Assembly (NCBI RefSeq): GCF_900199405.1 | Contig: NZ_LT963430.1 | Location: 3,193,605-3,257,604 of the forward strand | DNA from: Beduinella massiliensis | Lineage (GTDB): Bacteria; Bacillota; Clostridia; Christensenellales; Aristaeellaceae | Direction of reading: 5' to 3' | Length of the DNA: 64,000 bases | In this document: piece by piece, positions 15,940-23,781 of the stretch | Position numbering within the stretch: the first letter of the stretch is position 1 | Layout of the letters: the number at the start of each line of letters is the position of its first letter | The notes under the pieces: generated by a model | Seen by the model: only the letters and a program-made list of their open reading frames with translations | Told to the model about the DNA's origin: nothing | Database searches by the model: none | Position numbers and translations under genes: made by a program

Positions 15940-16806
15940 TTAGTGAGCGCCAAACACGCGCTGGGCGATGCCGCCCGTTTTGAACAACATGAAGCAGAGC
16001 AAAACTGTGTAGCCGATAGTTCCCCACACGGCCCCAATGGGGTCGCCGCTGGTGGCGATGCCCTGAATGAGCACGGCGTAGATCGCCACGCATACCAGAA
16101 TGAGCATCCCCTGGAACGCCACGGCAAACAGGGCTTTTAGGTAGTTCTGCCCCGTCCCACCCAGCTCCCGGTTAGAGAGGGTCGCCACGGGGATGGGCGC
16201 TAAACTGGTGAGCAGGTATATTTCTATCATACGGCCATACACCAGCACGAAAATAATGAGGTTCAGGGCCAGCATGGTGACATTGATGAGGATGGACTGC
16301 ATAAACAGGCCCAACAAGGGGCCCAGCTCCATGCCCTCCAGCGTCGTTTCCAGGTTCGCCAGCATGTCCGGCGTGATGTCCGTGGAGCCTTGGATCAGCC
16401 CCGCCGCGCTTGCAATCGCGCTCTGCGACACGTCGAACACAGCCATTACAATATTGAAGGTATTGGAGAGAATGAGGATGGCGCAGGCGGTTTTGAATAC
16501 CCACTTGTAGATATTCGCCACGTCAAACTCGTGCATATTGTTCTTTTCCAGGATCATCTGGATCAGCTCATAGGTTGCTACAAAAGTCAAAACCAGCCCG
16601 GCAATCGGCAGGATCACCGTTTCGGAAAGCTGGCGGATCAGGGAGAACACCCCGGCGTGCCACGCCGCCGGGGTCGTCCCCACCTGTGCCGCGATCTCCC
16701 CGACTTGGGCGTTGACGTTATCAAACAGGCCGCTCAGGTTGCCCATGATCCCGTCAATCAAAAGCTCTTTAAGCCATTCCGTGATCCAGTCGGTGAGAAT
16801 ACCCAT
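15940..16806 (-). CDS. TrbL/VirB6-like conjugation membrane protein
   Basis: A 288-residue protein with five or more hydrophobic helices (for example about residues 68-88, 105-125, 170-195 and 240-262), the profile of the VirB6/TrbL channel proteins of Tn1549-type elements. ATG at 16806, 12 bp after maff2. It probably forms the membrane pore with PrgI and VirB4. Confidence 0.85.
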   Translation of the reverse strand: MGILTDWITEWLKELLIDGIMGNLSGLFDNVNAQVGEIAAQVGTTPAAWHAGVFSLIRQLSETVILPIAGLVLTFVATYELIQMILEKNNMHEFDVANIYKWVFKTACAILILSNTFNIVMAVFDVSQSAIASAAGLIQGSTDITPDMLANLETTLEGMELGPLLGLFMQSILINVTMLALNLIIFVLVYGRMIEIYLLTSLAPIPVATLSNRELGGTGQNYLKALFAVAFQGMLILVCVAIYAVLIQGIATSGDPIGAVWGTIGYTVLLCFMLFKTGGIAQRVFGAH

Positions 16807-16818
16807 GTGCTGCCGCCC

Positions 16819-17031
16819 TTAAAACAGCGAGGACAGCAGGGGGATCAGCGTCGTGCCCAGGACGATGATGCCGCCCCCGGCCATGAGCTGCTTGATCCCC
16901 TGGCTTTTGGCCGCTGCGTTATCCGAGCCGTAGCCCTCCAGCAGATTGACCACGCCCCACACGGCCAAACCAGCGCCCAGGGCGATCACAAGGGTTTGAA
17001 GGGTCGTAACGGCGGTAGCGAAAAACTGCAT
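16819..17031 (-). CDS. Maff2-family membrane protein
   Basis: A 70-residue protein with two hydrophobic helices separated by a Gly-rich turn (ATAVTTLQTLVIALGAGLA then LMAGGGIIVLGTTLI), typical of Maff2 proteins, which resemble VirB2-type subunits. It lies between virD4 and the TrbL-like gene, with GGAGG before the ATG. Upstream are palindrome copy 9 and a terminator-like hairpin, so this gene may start a separately controlled part of the transfer operon. Confidence 0.9.
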   Translation of the reverse strand: MQFFATAVTTLQTLVIALGAGLAVWGVVNLLEGYGSDNAAAKSQGIKQLMAGGGIIVLGTTLIPLLSSLF

Positions 17032-17069
17032 AGTGCCTCCATTTCTCCGGGGCGCTCGGCCCCGGCCAT

Positions 17070-17093
17070 AAAAAAGCCGCCCTTTCAGGCGGC
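17070..17093 (-). terminator. Terminator-like hairpin between virD4 and maff2
   Basis: On the minus strand: GCCGCC-TGAAAG-GGCGGC then six Ts. It sits 31 bp after the virD4 stop and 39 bp before the maff2 ATG. It may end or attenuate transcription from the virD4 side. Confidence 0.7.
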
Positions 17094-17101
17094 GGGTTCA
17101 T

Positions 17102-17124
17102 CTTCTGGCCACGATGGCCAGAAG
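17102..17124. repeat. TTCTGGCCA palindrome, copy 9
   Basis: Reads CTTCTGGCCA-CGA-TGGCCAGAAG, a perfect dyad directly after the virD4 stop codon and 8 bp from the terminator-like hairpin. Confidence 0.95.
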
Positions 17125-18978
17125 CTATACAAAGGCGTCCGGGTCGTCGAGATCGTCATAGTTGAGGATGTCCTCGTCCTCTTCCATGTGCTCGTCCGGC
17201 ACGTCCACCTCGTACACGGTATATAGCTCGTCGGGGTTTATGTCCTTCATGCGCCGGTCAATCAGGCGGCCCAGGTCAAAGGCGTTTTTCTTGTTGGCCT
17301 CGGCGGTGTATTTGTAATTGGGGTGCTGTTTCAGATCGTACTTGGGGGAGTAGAACGGCGGCAAGCCCCGGAGCTGCAAAATGCACTTGTCGCCCGGCAT
17401 GGTGGCGAGCTCGGCGGGGGTCATCAGCTCCCGGCCCAGCCGCTGGGTGTTCAGGTTGAAACTTTCCGACTGTCCACGGGAGCGCCCTTCGGTCTGCATG
17501 GAGATGGTGGCCTTGCCCAGCCAATTTTCTGAAATCTCCTTGATGGTGGAGCTTTCCCGGCCACCCAGGAAAATCACGCTGTCCATGTTGCCTAAAATCG
17601 TCTCCGCGTTCTTGTCATAAATGGCCTTACACTGCGCCATCTGCTGGTAGAACAGGCACAGACTGACCTCGCGTGAGCGGATAACGGCCACCAGCTTTTC
17701 GAGCTGGGGCACCTGTCCCGTGTTCGCAGCCTCATCCCAAAGCACCCGCACATGATGGGGCAAGCGGCCCCCGTGGACGGTATCGGCCCTCTCACAAAGC
17801 AAATTGAACATCTGCGAAAAGGCCAAAGCCACTAAAAAATTGTAGGTGGTGTCGGTGTCGGAAATGCAGAAAAAGGTGGCCGTCCGTCTGTCGCCCATGC
17901 GGTCAAGCTCCATTTCGTCATAGGACATGATCTCCCGGAGTTGGGGGATGTCGAAGGGGGCCAGCCGAGCGCCGCATGAAATAAGTATGCTGCGCGCCGT
18001 CTTGCCGCTGGCCAACTTGTACTTTTTATACTGCTTCACTGCGAAACAATCCGGCTTGCGCTTTTCCAGCCCCGCGAACATATAGTCCACCGCGTTCATA
18101 AAGTCGTCGTCCTCTTCCTTGACCTCCATGCCGGAAATCATGTCCACCAGGGTATTCATGTTTCGATCCTCAGCGGGGGCCTCAAAAATGATATAGGCGA
18201 TTAAGGAGCAATACAGCAAGGTTTCCGCTTTCGTCCAAAAGGGATCGCCCTCCTTGCCCTCCCCCTTGGTGTTGGAGATCAGGGCGTTGACGAACTTAAG
18301 AATGTCGGCCTCGTTGCGGATGTACGCCAACGGATTGTAGTGCATGGATTTTGAAAAGTCGATGCTGTTAAAAACCTTGATCCTGTACCCACGCTTCTTT
18401 TGCAGAAACCAGCCCACTTGGGAGAGGACGCCGCCTTTCGGGTCTACCACCACATAGCTGCATCCGCCGTTTTTGTCCGCGCTGGCCTGCAATAGCTGGG
18501 GGGTCAGCCAAAACCGAGTCTTGCCGGAGCCGGACGAGCCGATAATACAGCAATTCAGATTGCGGGCGTTGGCCGGTATCTTGGGCCGGGTGTTCATGGT
18601 GAGAAACTCCGTCCCGGTGAGAATGACGTTGTTTTCAAACTTGGGATCGGTGAAGGGGGCTATATCCTTGGGGGTACCCCATCGGGCACTGCCGTACTCC
18701 GCGTCGGGCCGGTATTTCTTGGCCTTTTTCGTCTTGCAGTAGATGAGCAGCCGGAAGGCCGCCGCCCCCACGATGCCCACCAGCCAATCGAAAGGTACAA
18801 GCCCCGGCGCGAAGTCGGCAAAGGCCGGGCCGATGGTCTGGATCGTCCCGATGAGCTTTTCACCGAAGCCAGCGCCGGATGCCAGACGGTAGGCCGTCCC
18901 CACCTTCAGGCAGGCCCACAGGATAAATAGATAAGGTAGATTGGGTAAAATGTATTTGCGTATTTTATCTGTCCTCAG
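17125..18978 (-). CDS. VirD4-type coupling protein, probable non-AUG start
   Basis: Coupling ATPase that brings the relaxosome to the channel. Walker A is GSSGSGKT (near residue 150) and Walker B lies in RVLWDEAANTG; the tail is acidic. The GTG at 18903 would give 592 residues but cuts off the first membrane helix, encoded just upstream as KYILPNLPYLFILWACLKVG, a conserved start in this family. The open frame reaches a CTG (18976-18978), 6 nt after GGAGG and overlapping the PcfB end by 14 bp. No ATG, GTG or TTG is in frame there. CTG is therefore the best start (617 residues). Palindrome copy 9 follows the stop. Confidence 0.85.
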   Translation of the reverse strand: MRTDKIRKYILPNLPYLFILWACLKVGTAYRLASGAGFGEKLIGTIQTIGPAFADFAPGLVPFDWLVGIVGAAAFRLLIYCKTKKAKKYRPDAEYGSARWGTPKDIAPFTDPKFENNVILTGTEFLTMNTRPKIPANARNLNCCIIGSSGSGKTRFWLTPQLLQASADKNGGCSYVVVDPKGGVLSQVGWFLQKKRGYRIKVFNSIDFSKSMHYNPLAYIRNEADILKFVNALISNTKGEGKEGDPFWTKAETLLYCSLIAYIIFEAPAEDRNMNTLVDMISGMEVKEEDDDFMNAVDYMFAGLEKRKPDCFAVKQYKKYKLASGKTARSILISCGARLAPFDIPQLREIMSYDEMELDRMGDRRTATFFCISDTDTTYNFLVALAFSQMFNLLCERADTVHGGRLPHHVRVLWDEAANTGQVPQLEKLVAVIRSREVSLCLFYQQMAQCKAIYDKNAETILGNMDSVIFLGGRESSTIKEISENWLGKATISMQTEGRSRGQSESFNLNTQRLGRELMTPAELATMPGDKCILQLRGLPPFYSPKYDLKQHPNYKYTAEANKKNAFDLGRLIDRRMKDINPDELYTVYEVDVPDEHMEEDEDILNYDDLDDPDAFV

Positions 18979-19456
18979 CCGCTACCTCCTTTTCCCTTTC
19001 CCGTTGGCGCTGGGGCTGTTGGCATACCAACGCCTGGGCGCGTTTGAGCTGTTCCCGGATGGGGACGCGCCGATCCTTGGAGCGGTTCAGCATACGGCGG
19101 GAGTATTCCGCAAAACAGCCCGTGACAGCATCGGCCTGTCTTGCCTTGAACAACAACAGGTACTTACCCTTATCCACGGGCCGGATGGCGTAGTCCACGC
19201 CCCAGCGCCGGGCCACCCGGTCAAACAGCCGGGTATCGCCGGGCAGCTCCATGCCACTGGTGTCCCCAACCTGGCCCATGAGCTTTCTCACGCTCTGCTT
19301 GCCCTGGGGCGTTTGGGCAGCCCGCTGGGCTTTGCGGATTTTCCTGGCCGCCGCGCCCAGCACATAGGCCAGTCCCTGCGCCGTCAGCTTGCTGGCCCGG
19401 ACGGTGATGGCGATGGCGCTCCGGGAAATTTCGTCACTTACCAGTAGCTTCACCAC
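18965..19456 (-). CDS. PcfB-family conjugation protein
   Basis: About 160 residues of PcfB/DUF3801 type (SDEISRSAIAITVRASKLT at the start, basic Arg/Gln-rich C-terminus). PcfB proteins link relaxosome and coupling protein, and virD4 follows with overlap. The start is uncertain: GTG at 19456 or 19453, TTG at 19460-19462, or CTG at 19442-19444, which best matches where the conserved domain begins. The plus-strand HNH gene begins 30 bp away, and its insertion may have removed the original upstream region. Confidence 0.75.
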   Translation of the reverse strand: MVKLLVSDEISRSAIAITVRASKLTAQGLAYVLGAAARKIRKAQRAAQTPQGKQSVRKLMGQVGDTSGMELPGDTRLFDRVARRWGVDYAIRPVDKGKYLLLFKARQADAVTGCFAEYSRRMLNRSKDRRVPIREQLKRAQALVCQQPQRQREREKEVAAEDR

Positions 19457-19457
19457 C

Positions 19458-19485
19458 TTCAAAAAAGTTGTTGTTATGATATAAT
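19458..19485 (+). promoter_or_regulatory. Promoter of the HNH-like gene
   Basis: -10 TATAAT (19480-19485) with a -35-like TTCAAA (19458-19463) 16 bp upstream, just before the GGGGGG ribosome site of the HNH-like gene. It overlaps the pcfB start region on the other strand. Confidence 0.6.
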
Positions 19486-19507
19486 AATGTCAAAAGGGGG
19501 GATCGAT

Positions 19508-20266
19508 TTGGAAGAACAAGAACGGTGCTATTGGTGCGGAGCGCCTGCAACTTCAAAAGAGCATGTTCCACCAAAGTGTTTATTTCCAGAAACAAAGGAT
19601 ATTAAAAAAATATACGGCAAAGATTTGCGTAAAGATTTAATTACCGTTCCATCTTGTGATGAGCATAATTTGCGGAAGTCAAATGATGACGAATACCTGA
19701 TGGTCTGTCTTGCATCAAGGACGGGGAATAATGCCGAGGCCTATATTCATACATGTACGAAAGTAAGACGAGCAAGAGATAGAAATCCACGACTAGTAGT
19801 AGTTGAAAGTGAGGATGAAATTAGAACAGAAAATACAGTTTTTCCAGTTCAGTGGGTTAACGTGGATATGATCCGGCTGTTCCACTCCTTTGAAGCGATA
19901 GCTCGTGCATTGTATTATTATGACTTTGGGGTGCGCTTCGAGGGTGACTGCCAAATCGTAACACGGCTTTGTTTTCATCCAGAAGCGATTGAGAGCACTG
20001 TTTTCAATGCAAGGGCATGTAAAATGATTGAAATGGAAATGCCACATTGGCACACTGAAGTAAAAGGGAATAATCCCGCTATCTTTACATATCAGTTCAG
20101 CCCAGAGGATGCCATGAAAGTTAGAACACTTTGTTTGACATTTTATGAGAAAACACAAGTGTTTGTTGCGTTATCACGAATGACGGCCGAAGAAATTGCC
20201 TTTCAACGGGAGAAAAACAAAAATATTATTGATGCAATATTTGGAGATGTATTGAAGCCTGACTGA
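19508..20266 (+). CDS. Putative HNH-type zinc protein, cargo gene
   Basis: About 252 residues. The N-terminus has an HNH-like zinc motif: CYWCGAPATSKEHVPPKCLF then CDEHN. The rest is unrecognised and rich in aromatic residues, with WHTEV and FTYQFSPEDA. I chose the TTG at 19508 because AAAGGGGGG lies 6 nt upstream; the ATG at 19487 is next to the -10 box. The gene is much more A+T-rich than its neighbours, has its own promoter, and runs against the transfer genes, so it is acquired cargo. A nuclease or defence role is likely but unproven. Confidence 0.65.
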   Translation: MEEQERCYWCGAPATSKEHVPPKCLFPETKDIKKIYGKDLRKDLITVPSCDEHNLRKSNDDEYLMVCLASRTGNNAEAYIHTCTKVRRARDRNPRLVVVESEDEIRTENTVFPVQWVNVDMIRLFHSFEAIARALYYYDFGVRFEGDCQIVTRLCFHPEAIESTVFNARACKMIEMEMPHWHTEVKGNNPAIFTYQFSPEDAMKVRTLCLTFYEKTQVFVALSRMTAEEIAFQREKNKNIIDAIFGDVLKPD

Positions 20267-20298
20267 TTTAGCGAAATCAGCTCAAAGTAGAGACACAA

Positions 20299-20640
20299 TT
20301 AACGGCGCCCCTGGCCCTTGACCGTCAGGATGCCCTCCAGGGTGGTAGCCGTGATCCCCAGCCGCTGGGCCACGGCGATGTCGTTTTTCATTTCCTCAGT
20401 AATAGGGATGCCGCACACCACCAGCACACGGGAGCGCCGGAGCAGGTCGCGGCCCATGTCGATGCCGTTCTTGTGCTCCTCCGGCACCGCGTCATTGAGG
20501 AACAGGGGAAGATACAGCGTCGGGCAGATGGGAGCAAAGCCCGCCTCATACACGGTTCGGCAGTATTCCGCCGCCTGTTGCGTCACCTCGCAGGGATCGC
20601 CGCGCCACGCGGCGGTTATATACGCAAGGGGTCGTTTCAT
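20299..20640 (-). CDS. DUF7768/DUF4406-like protein
   Basis: A 113-residue protein with a nucleoside-deoxyribosyltransferase-like fold pattern: YITAAWRGDP at the start, then CPTLYLPLFLND and VLVVCGIPITEEM. This matches a small family regularly found next to parB in Tn1549-type elements; function unknown. Start ATG at 20640 after GGAGG. It lies between the HNH-like cargo gene and a hairpin-rich gap. Confidence 0.7.
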   Translation of the reverse strand: MKRPLAYITAAWRGDPCEVTQQAAEYCRTVYEAGFAPICPTLYLPLFLNDAVPEEHKNGIDMGRDLLRRSRVLVVCGIPITEEMKNDIAVAQRLGITATTLEGILTVKGQGRR

Positions 20641-20655
20641 AATGAGAACCTCCAA

Positions 20656-20922
20656 TTTCTAAATTGAGTTGCGGGGGAGCGGTCAACCCTATCCCCCCGC
20701 CCTTTCCCTATCCAGGGAAAGGGGGCGGCTCTGGAGGATATACCCCTGCCGCGCCGCTGGGTGTGGCACAGCCGGGGCAGGCCGTCAAGGGCAAACCGCC
20801 GCAAGCGGCGGGGCGTGCCGCCCCCTTGACAGCCAGCTCCCGCCCGCGCCCGGAGATAGGCGGCGACGGGGGATATAAACCACCAGACCCTTTCAGTAGG
20901 GGGGACGCGGGGAAAGAAAAAA
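20656..20922. other. Hairpin-rich gap between parB and the DUF7768-like gene
   Basis: No gene is supported. It contains a strong hairpin (about 20697-20728; TTTCCCT/AGGGAAA plus GC pairs), and a larger one (20784-20830; outer stem GTCAAGGG/CCCTTGAC, inner stem CCGCCGC/GCGGCGG). Palindrome copy 10 follows at its right edge. It could be a structured leader RNA, an origin or an oriT. Confidence 0.5.
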
Positions 20923-20945
20923 CTTCTGGTCACGATGGCCAGAGG
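20923..20945. repeat. TTCTGGCCA palindrome, copy 10
   Basis: Reads CTTCTGGTCA-CGA-TGGCCAGAGG. It lies directly after the parB stop codon, as copy 9 does after virD4. Confidence 0.85.
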
Positions 20946-22316
20946 TTACTCCTTTTCCATATCCACCTTTTTGTCGCCCTTGCCCAACTCCGGGGGCTGT
21001 TTCTCCTTCCATTCGTCCAGCAGGGCCAGAATCTGGCCCTTCATTTCATCAACCGGGGCCTCCGGGCCGAAATACTTCTCCAGTTCAGCGCCAGTAATAA
21101 TCACGTTGCGATCCTCCTTCTTTTTTACTTCACTCAAAATGGTATCAACCACATCGGTATTCAGTTCTTTTTTCTTGTCCAGCTCCCGCATCCGCTTTGC
21201 CTGTCCCTGGGATGGGGAGCCCAGTGTATCAATGGAAGCGGCGATATACTTCTGGAGCTTAGGCCGGATACGGGAAATCTCCACGGCGGGGGTAAAGGAC
21301 AGCTTGCCCTCGTCCATTGTCTTTTTCAGTTCGGGAACAAGGTCATCCAGCCAGAGATACCGCTGCACCGTCTTGATGCTCATGCCGTTGCGCTCACCCA
21401 CCTGGGCAAGGGAGAGCTTACCTGCCTCCTCGTCATCCCCACGAGCCCCCTGGTGCTTGATCGCCTCATATTGCTGTTTGATGGCCAGGGCCTTCTCGCT
21501 GGGCAATAGCTTTTCCCGGTGCCGGAGGTTATCGTCCGTCATGGCGATAATGGCCTCATCATCGGTCATTTGCCGGACGATACACGGCATATTGAAGTAC
21601 CCGGCCAGTTCGCTGGCCTTGTGCCGACGGTGGCCCGCGATAATCTCGTAGCCGCCATCGGGATGGGGGCGCACCAGCGCGGGCTGGTTCACACGGCCCG
21701 TCTTGACGCTTTCCACCAGGGCCTGCATTTCCACATCATCCCGCACGCCGAAGGGGTTGAGCGGGGAGGGGTGGAGCTCCGACAGGTTGATATATTCAAC
21801 CTTCTCCTCCACGCCGCTGGAAGCATCGCGGGGCTCGGGCGGGTCAACCGTGGGGGCCGGAGGGTTCTCAGCAGTCGAGCCTCCTTTATCGGCGGCCTTG
21901 GGAGCGCGGCCTGCCTTGCCCGGTGCGGCCCGCTTGCCCTTGCTGGGGGTATCCTGGGTTTTGGGCGGGCGGCCCCGCTTGGGCTTCTGCTTGCGGGCCT
22001 CCAGTTCGGCGCTGGGTATTTCCCACTCCTGACGGTCATCATCCTCCAGGGACTTACCCCTTTGGGTCGGGCCATCAGGGGAATCAGTCACCTCCGGCGC
22101 GGGCGGGTCTTTCTTATCCGTCACGGCGGCCTCGTCACCGCCGCCAGCGCCCTCCAGAACATCCGAGAGGTTGGTCACCTTATCCGAAGACGCGGGGGGA
22201 TTGTCAATCCCCGGAATCACGCCCTGCTCGGCGGTAGGGGGGCCCGGTGTCTCAGGCTCATGGGACTCCGGCGCGGGCGTTTCCCCCGTGCCGGTGATTT
22301 TCGTTTCGTCTGCCAT
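20946..22316 (-). CDS. ParB/KorB-like DNA-binding protein
   Basis: A 456-residue ParB-family protein. The first 175 residues are low-complexity, acidic then basic (KPKRGRPPKTQ). The ParB N-domain follows (INLSELHPSPLNPFGVRDD... GGYEIIAGHRRHKASELAG, motif near residue 229). Next comes the HTH domain (KLSLAQVGERNGMSIKTVQRY), then a tail. ATG at 22316 with AGGAGG. No parA is seen next to it; the IS3 element lies 90 bp upstream. It may be a partition or global regulator protein of the element, and the ten palindromes are candidate binding sites (inference). Confidence 0.85.
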   Translation of the reverse strand: MADETKITGTGETPAPESHEPETPGPPTAEQGVIPGIDNPPASSDKVTNLSDVLEGAGGGDEAAVTDKKDPPAPEVTDSPDGPTQRGKSLEDDDRQEWEIPSAELEARKQKPKRGRPPKTQDTPSKGKRAAPGKAGRAPKAADKGGSTAENPPAPTVDPPEPRDASSGVEEKVEYINLSELHPSPLNPFGVRDDVEMQALVESVKTGRVNQPALVRPHPDGGYEIIAGHRRHKASELAGYFNMPCIVRQMTDDEAIIAMTDDNLRHREKLLPSEKALAIKQQYEAIKHQGARGDDEEAGKLSLAQVGERNGMSIKTVQRYLWLDDLVPELKKTMDEGKLSFTPAVEISRIRPKLQKYIAASIDTLGSPSQGQAKRMRELDKKKELNTDVVDTILSEVKKKEDRNVIITGAELEKYFGPEAPVDEMKGQILALLDEWKEKQPPELGKGDKKVDMEKE

Positions 22317-22440
22317 TCACGGATACCTCCTCTTTCTTGGCATGAAAAAAGGCCAAACCTAACGGCGTGGCCTACGAGGATATATGAAAACGCCGCCCAT
22401 AGTCTTGAAGTGACCCCCAAAAGTTAGACAAATAGTTTAA

Positions 22441-23283
22441 TTAAGCAGCCGCAAGGGCTTGCTGTCTGTGCATCGCAGGTGGCAAGCCCATTGTCTTTGC
22501 CTTGCGACGACGGTTGTTGTAGTAATCAAGATAGTCAGTCAGTTCATTCTTAAAATGTTCCATGGAATGAAACGTCTGCAAATACAGCAGCTCACTCTTG
22601 AGCAGGCCAAAGAAGCTTTCAATCACCGCGTTGTCCAAACAGTTGCCTTTGCGACTCATGCTCTGATAAATTCCTTTTTCTTTGAGCATTCTTTGGTACT
22701 GCTTGTGCTGATACTGCCAGCCTTGGTCGGAGTGTAGGATAAGATTTGTTCCATCCGAAATTTTTGCAAAGGCATTGTTCAGCATAGTTGTCACCATAGA
22801 CAGCGCTGGCCTGTCCGAAATGGTGTAGCTGACGATATCCCGGCTGCACAGGTCGAGGATTGGCGACAGGTAGAGTTTTTGCCCAAAGAGACTGAACTCC
22901 GTGACATCGGTCACCCACTTTTGATTCGGCTTCTCTGCTTCAAATTTGCGCTCCAGCAGATTTGGCGCAATTTTGCCAACTTCTCCTTTGTAGGAATGAT
23001 ATTTTTTCATCCGGACGCGGCAAATGAGTTTCAGGTCACGCATCAGTCGCTGTACCGTCTTGTGGTTGAGGACAAAACCTTTGTCACGCAATTCGTCTGT
23101 GATACGGCGGTAGCCGTAGCGACCTCTGTGCTCATGATAGATGGCCGATATCAACTCTTTTTCCCATTTGTATTTTTCTGGCGCGGCCTGTCGCTTTATG
23201 TGGTAATAGTAAGTGGCACGCGGGAGTTGAGCGATGGAAAGGAGCAGATCCAGCCGAAAATCTTGCCTCAGTTTTTGAATCAC
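22441..23283 (-). CDS. IS3-family transposase OrfB (DDE integrase domain)
   Basis: 280 residues. The integrase core carries the DDE triad: TDVTEF, HSDQGWQY and NAVIESFFG. The N-terminal segment is helix-turn-helix-like (RGRYGYRRITDEL). It is expected to be made as an OrfAB fusion by -1 frameshifting at AAAAAAC (23288-23294), where orfA and orfB overlap. The reading frame is intact. Confidence 0.95.
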   Translation of the reverse strand: MIQKLRQDFRLDLLLSIAQLPRATYYYHIKRQAAPEKYKWEKELISAIYHEHRGRYGYRRITDELRDKGFVLNHKTVQRLMRDLKLICRVRMKKYHSYKGEVGKIAPNLLERKFEAEKPNQKWVTDVTEFSLFGQKLYLSPILDLCSRDIVSYTISDRPALSMVTTMLNNAFAKISDGTNLILHSDQGWQYQHKQYQRMLKEKGIYQSMSRKGNCLDNAVIESFFGLLKSELLYLQTFHSMEHFKNELTDYLDYYNNRRRKAKTMGLPPAMHRQQALAAA

Positions 23284-23630
23284 CAGTGTTTTTTGTGCTG
23301 GCGTCGCTCGTCTTCCAAAACCAAGGCTTGCAAGTTTTTTAGGTACGCATTCTCCGCTCGTAGCCGCTGCACTTCTGCAAGCAAGTCTTCTTCTGTTTTT
23401 TCAGGTAGCCTTGGTGGACGTCCCTTACTCCCGCGTCCACGACGCTCCACGCAAAAGCCTTCCGGACCTTCTGTTAGGTAAATACGCTCCCACGCCGCGA
23501 CCCGCTTGTCGTCTCCAACCTCGAATTGTCGCGCTGCTTCCTTGTAACTCAACCTTTCCTGTTGCATTGTTTCTACCACTATCGTCTTAAACTCTGGCGT
23601 GTATCGCTTGTTTGGTCTCCCTTTTGGCAT
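23280..23630 (-). CDS. IS3-family transposase OrfA
   Basis: About 116 residues with an HTH (RPNKRYTPEFKTIVVETMQ then KEAARQFEVGDDKRVAAWE) and a Leu-zipper-like C-terminus. ATG at 23630. It ends within orfB; a -1 shift at the run of six As gives the full transposase. Confidence 0.9.
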   Translation of the reverse strand: MPKGRPNKRYTPEFKTIVVETMQQERLSYKEAARQFEVGDDKRVAAWERIYLTEGPEGFCVERRGRGSKGRPPRLPEKTEEDLLAEVQRLRAENAYLKNLQALVLEDERRQHKKHW

Positions 23631-23781
23631 AAAAAGCACCCCCAACGTTTTCAGTATACCATACTGTCTAACATTAGGGGGGCAGTTCATCTCCATAGGG
23701 CGGCGCTTTGCTCATAGTTTAGTTTTTTGTTGTAAATACTGCTTTCTGATTGCCTACAAACCATTGATTTTACTGGGTTTC

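Larger units (their letters stand above)
22406..23689 (-). mobile_element. IS3-family (IS150-like) insertion sequence
   Basis: A 1,284-bp element with 25-bp terminal inverted repeats beginning TGAA(G/C)TG, 21 of 25 matching, flanked by a 3-bp TCT direct repeat (22403-22405 and 23690-23692). It carries two overlapping genes, orfA and orfB, on the minus strand with a slippery site. It looks intact. Confidence 0.9.
22391..23705 (-). other. Hairpin split by the IS3-family insertion
   Basis: CGCCGCCC (22391-22398) left of the IS and GGGCGGCG (23698-23705) right of it would pair if the IS were absent, with a 12-nt loop. On the minus strand the stem is followed by TTTT, so it was probably a terminator or attenuator before parB. 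The IS entered the loop. Confidence 0.6.

Noticed and set aside
20263-20280. CTGATTT/AAATCAG hairpin at the HNH gene stop as terminator
   Set aside because: 7-bp A+T stem without a T-run; too weak to call.
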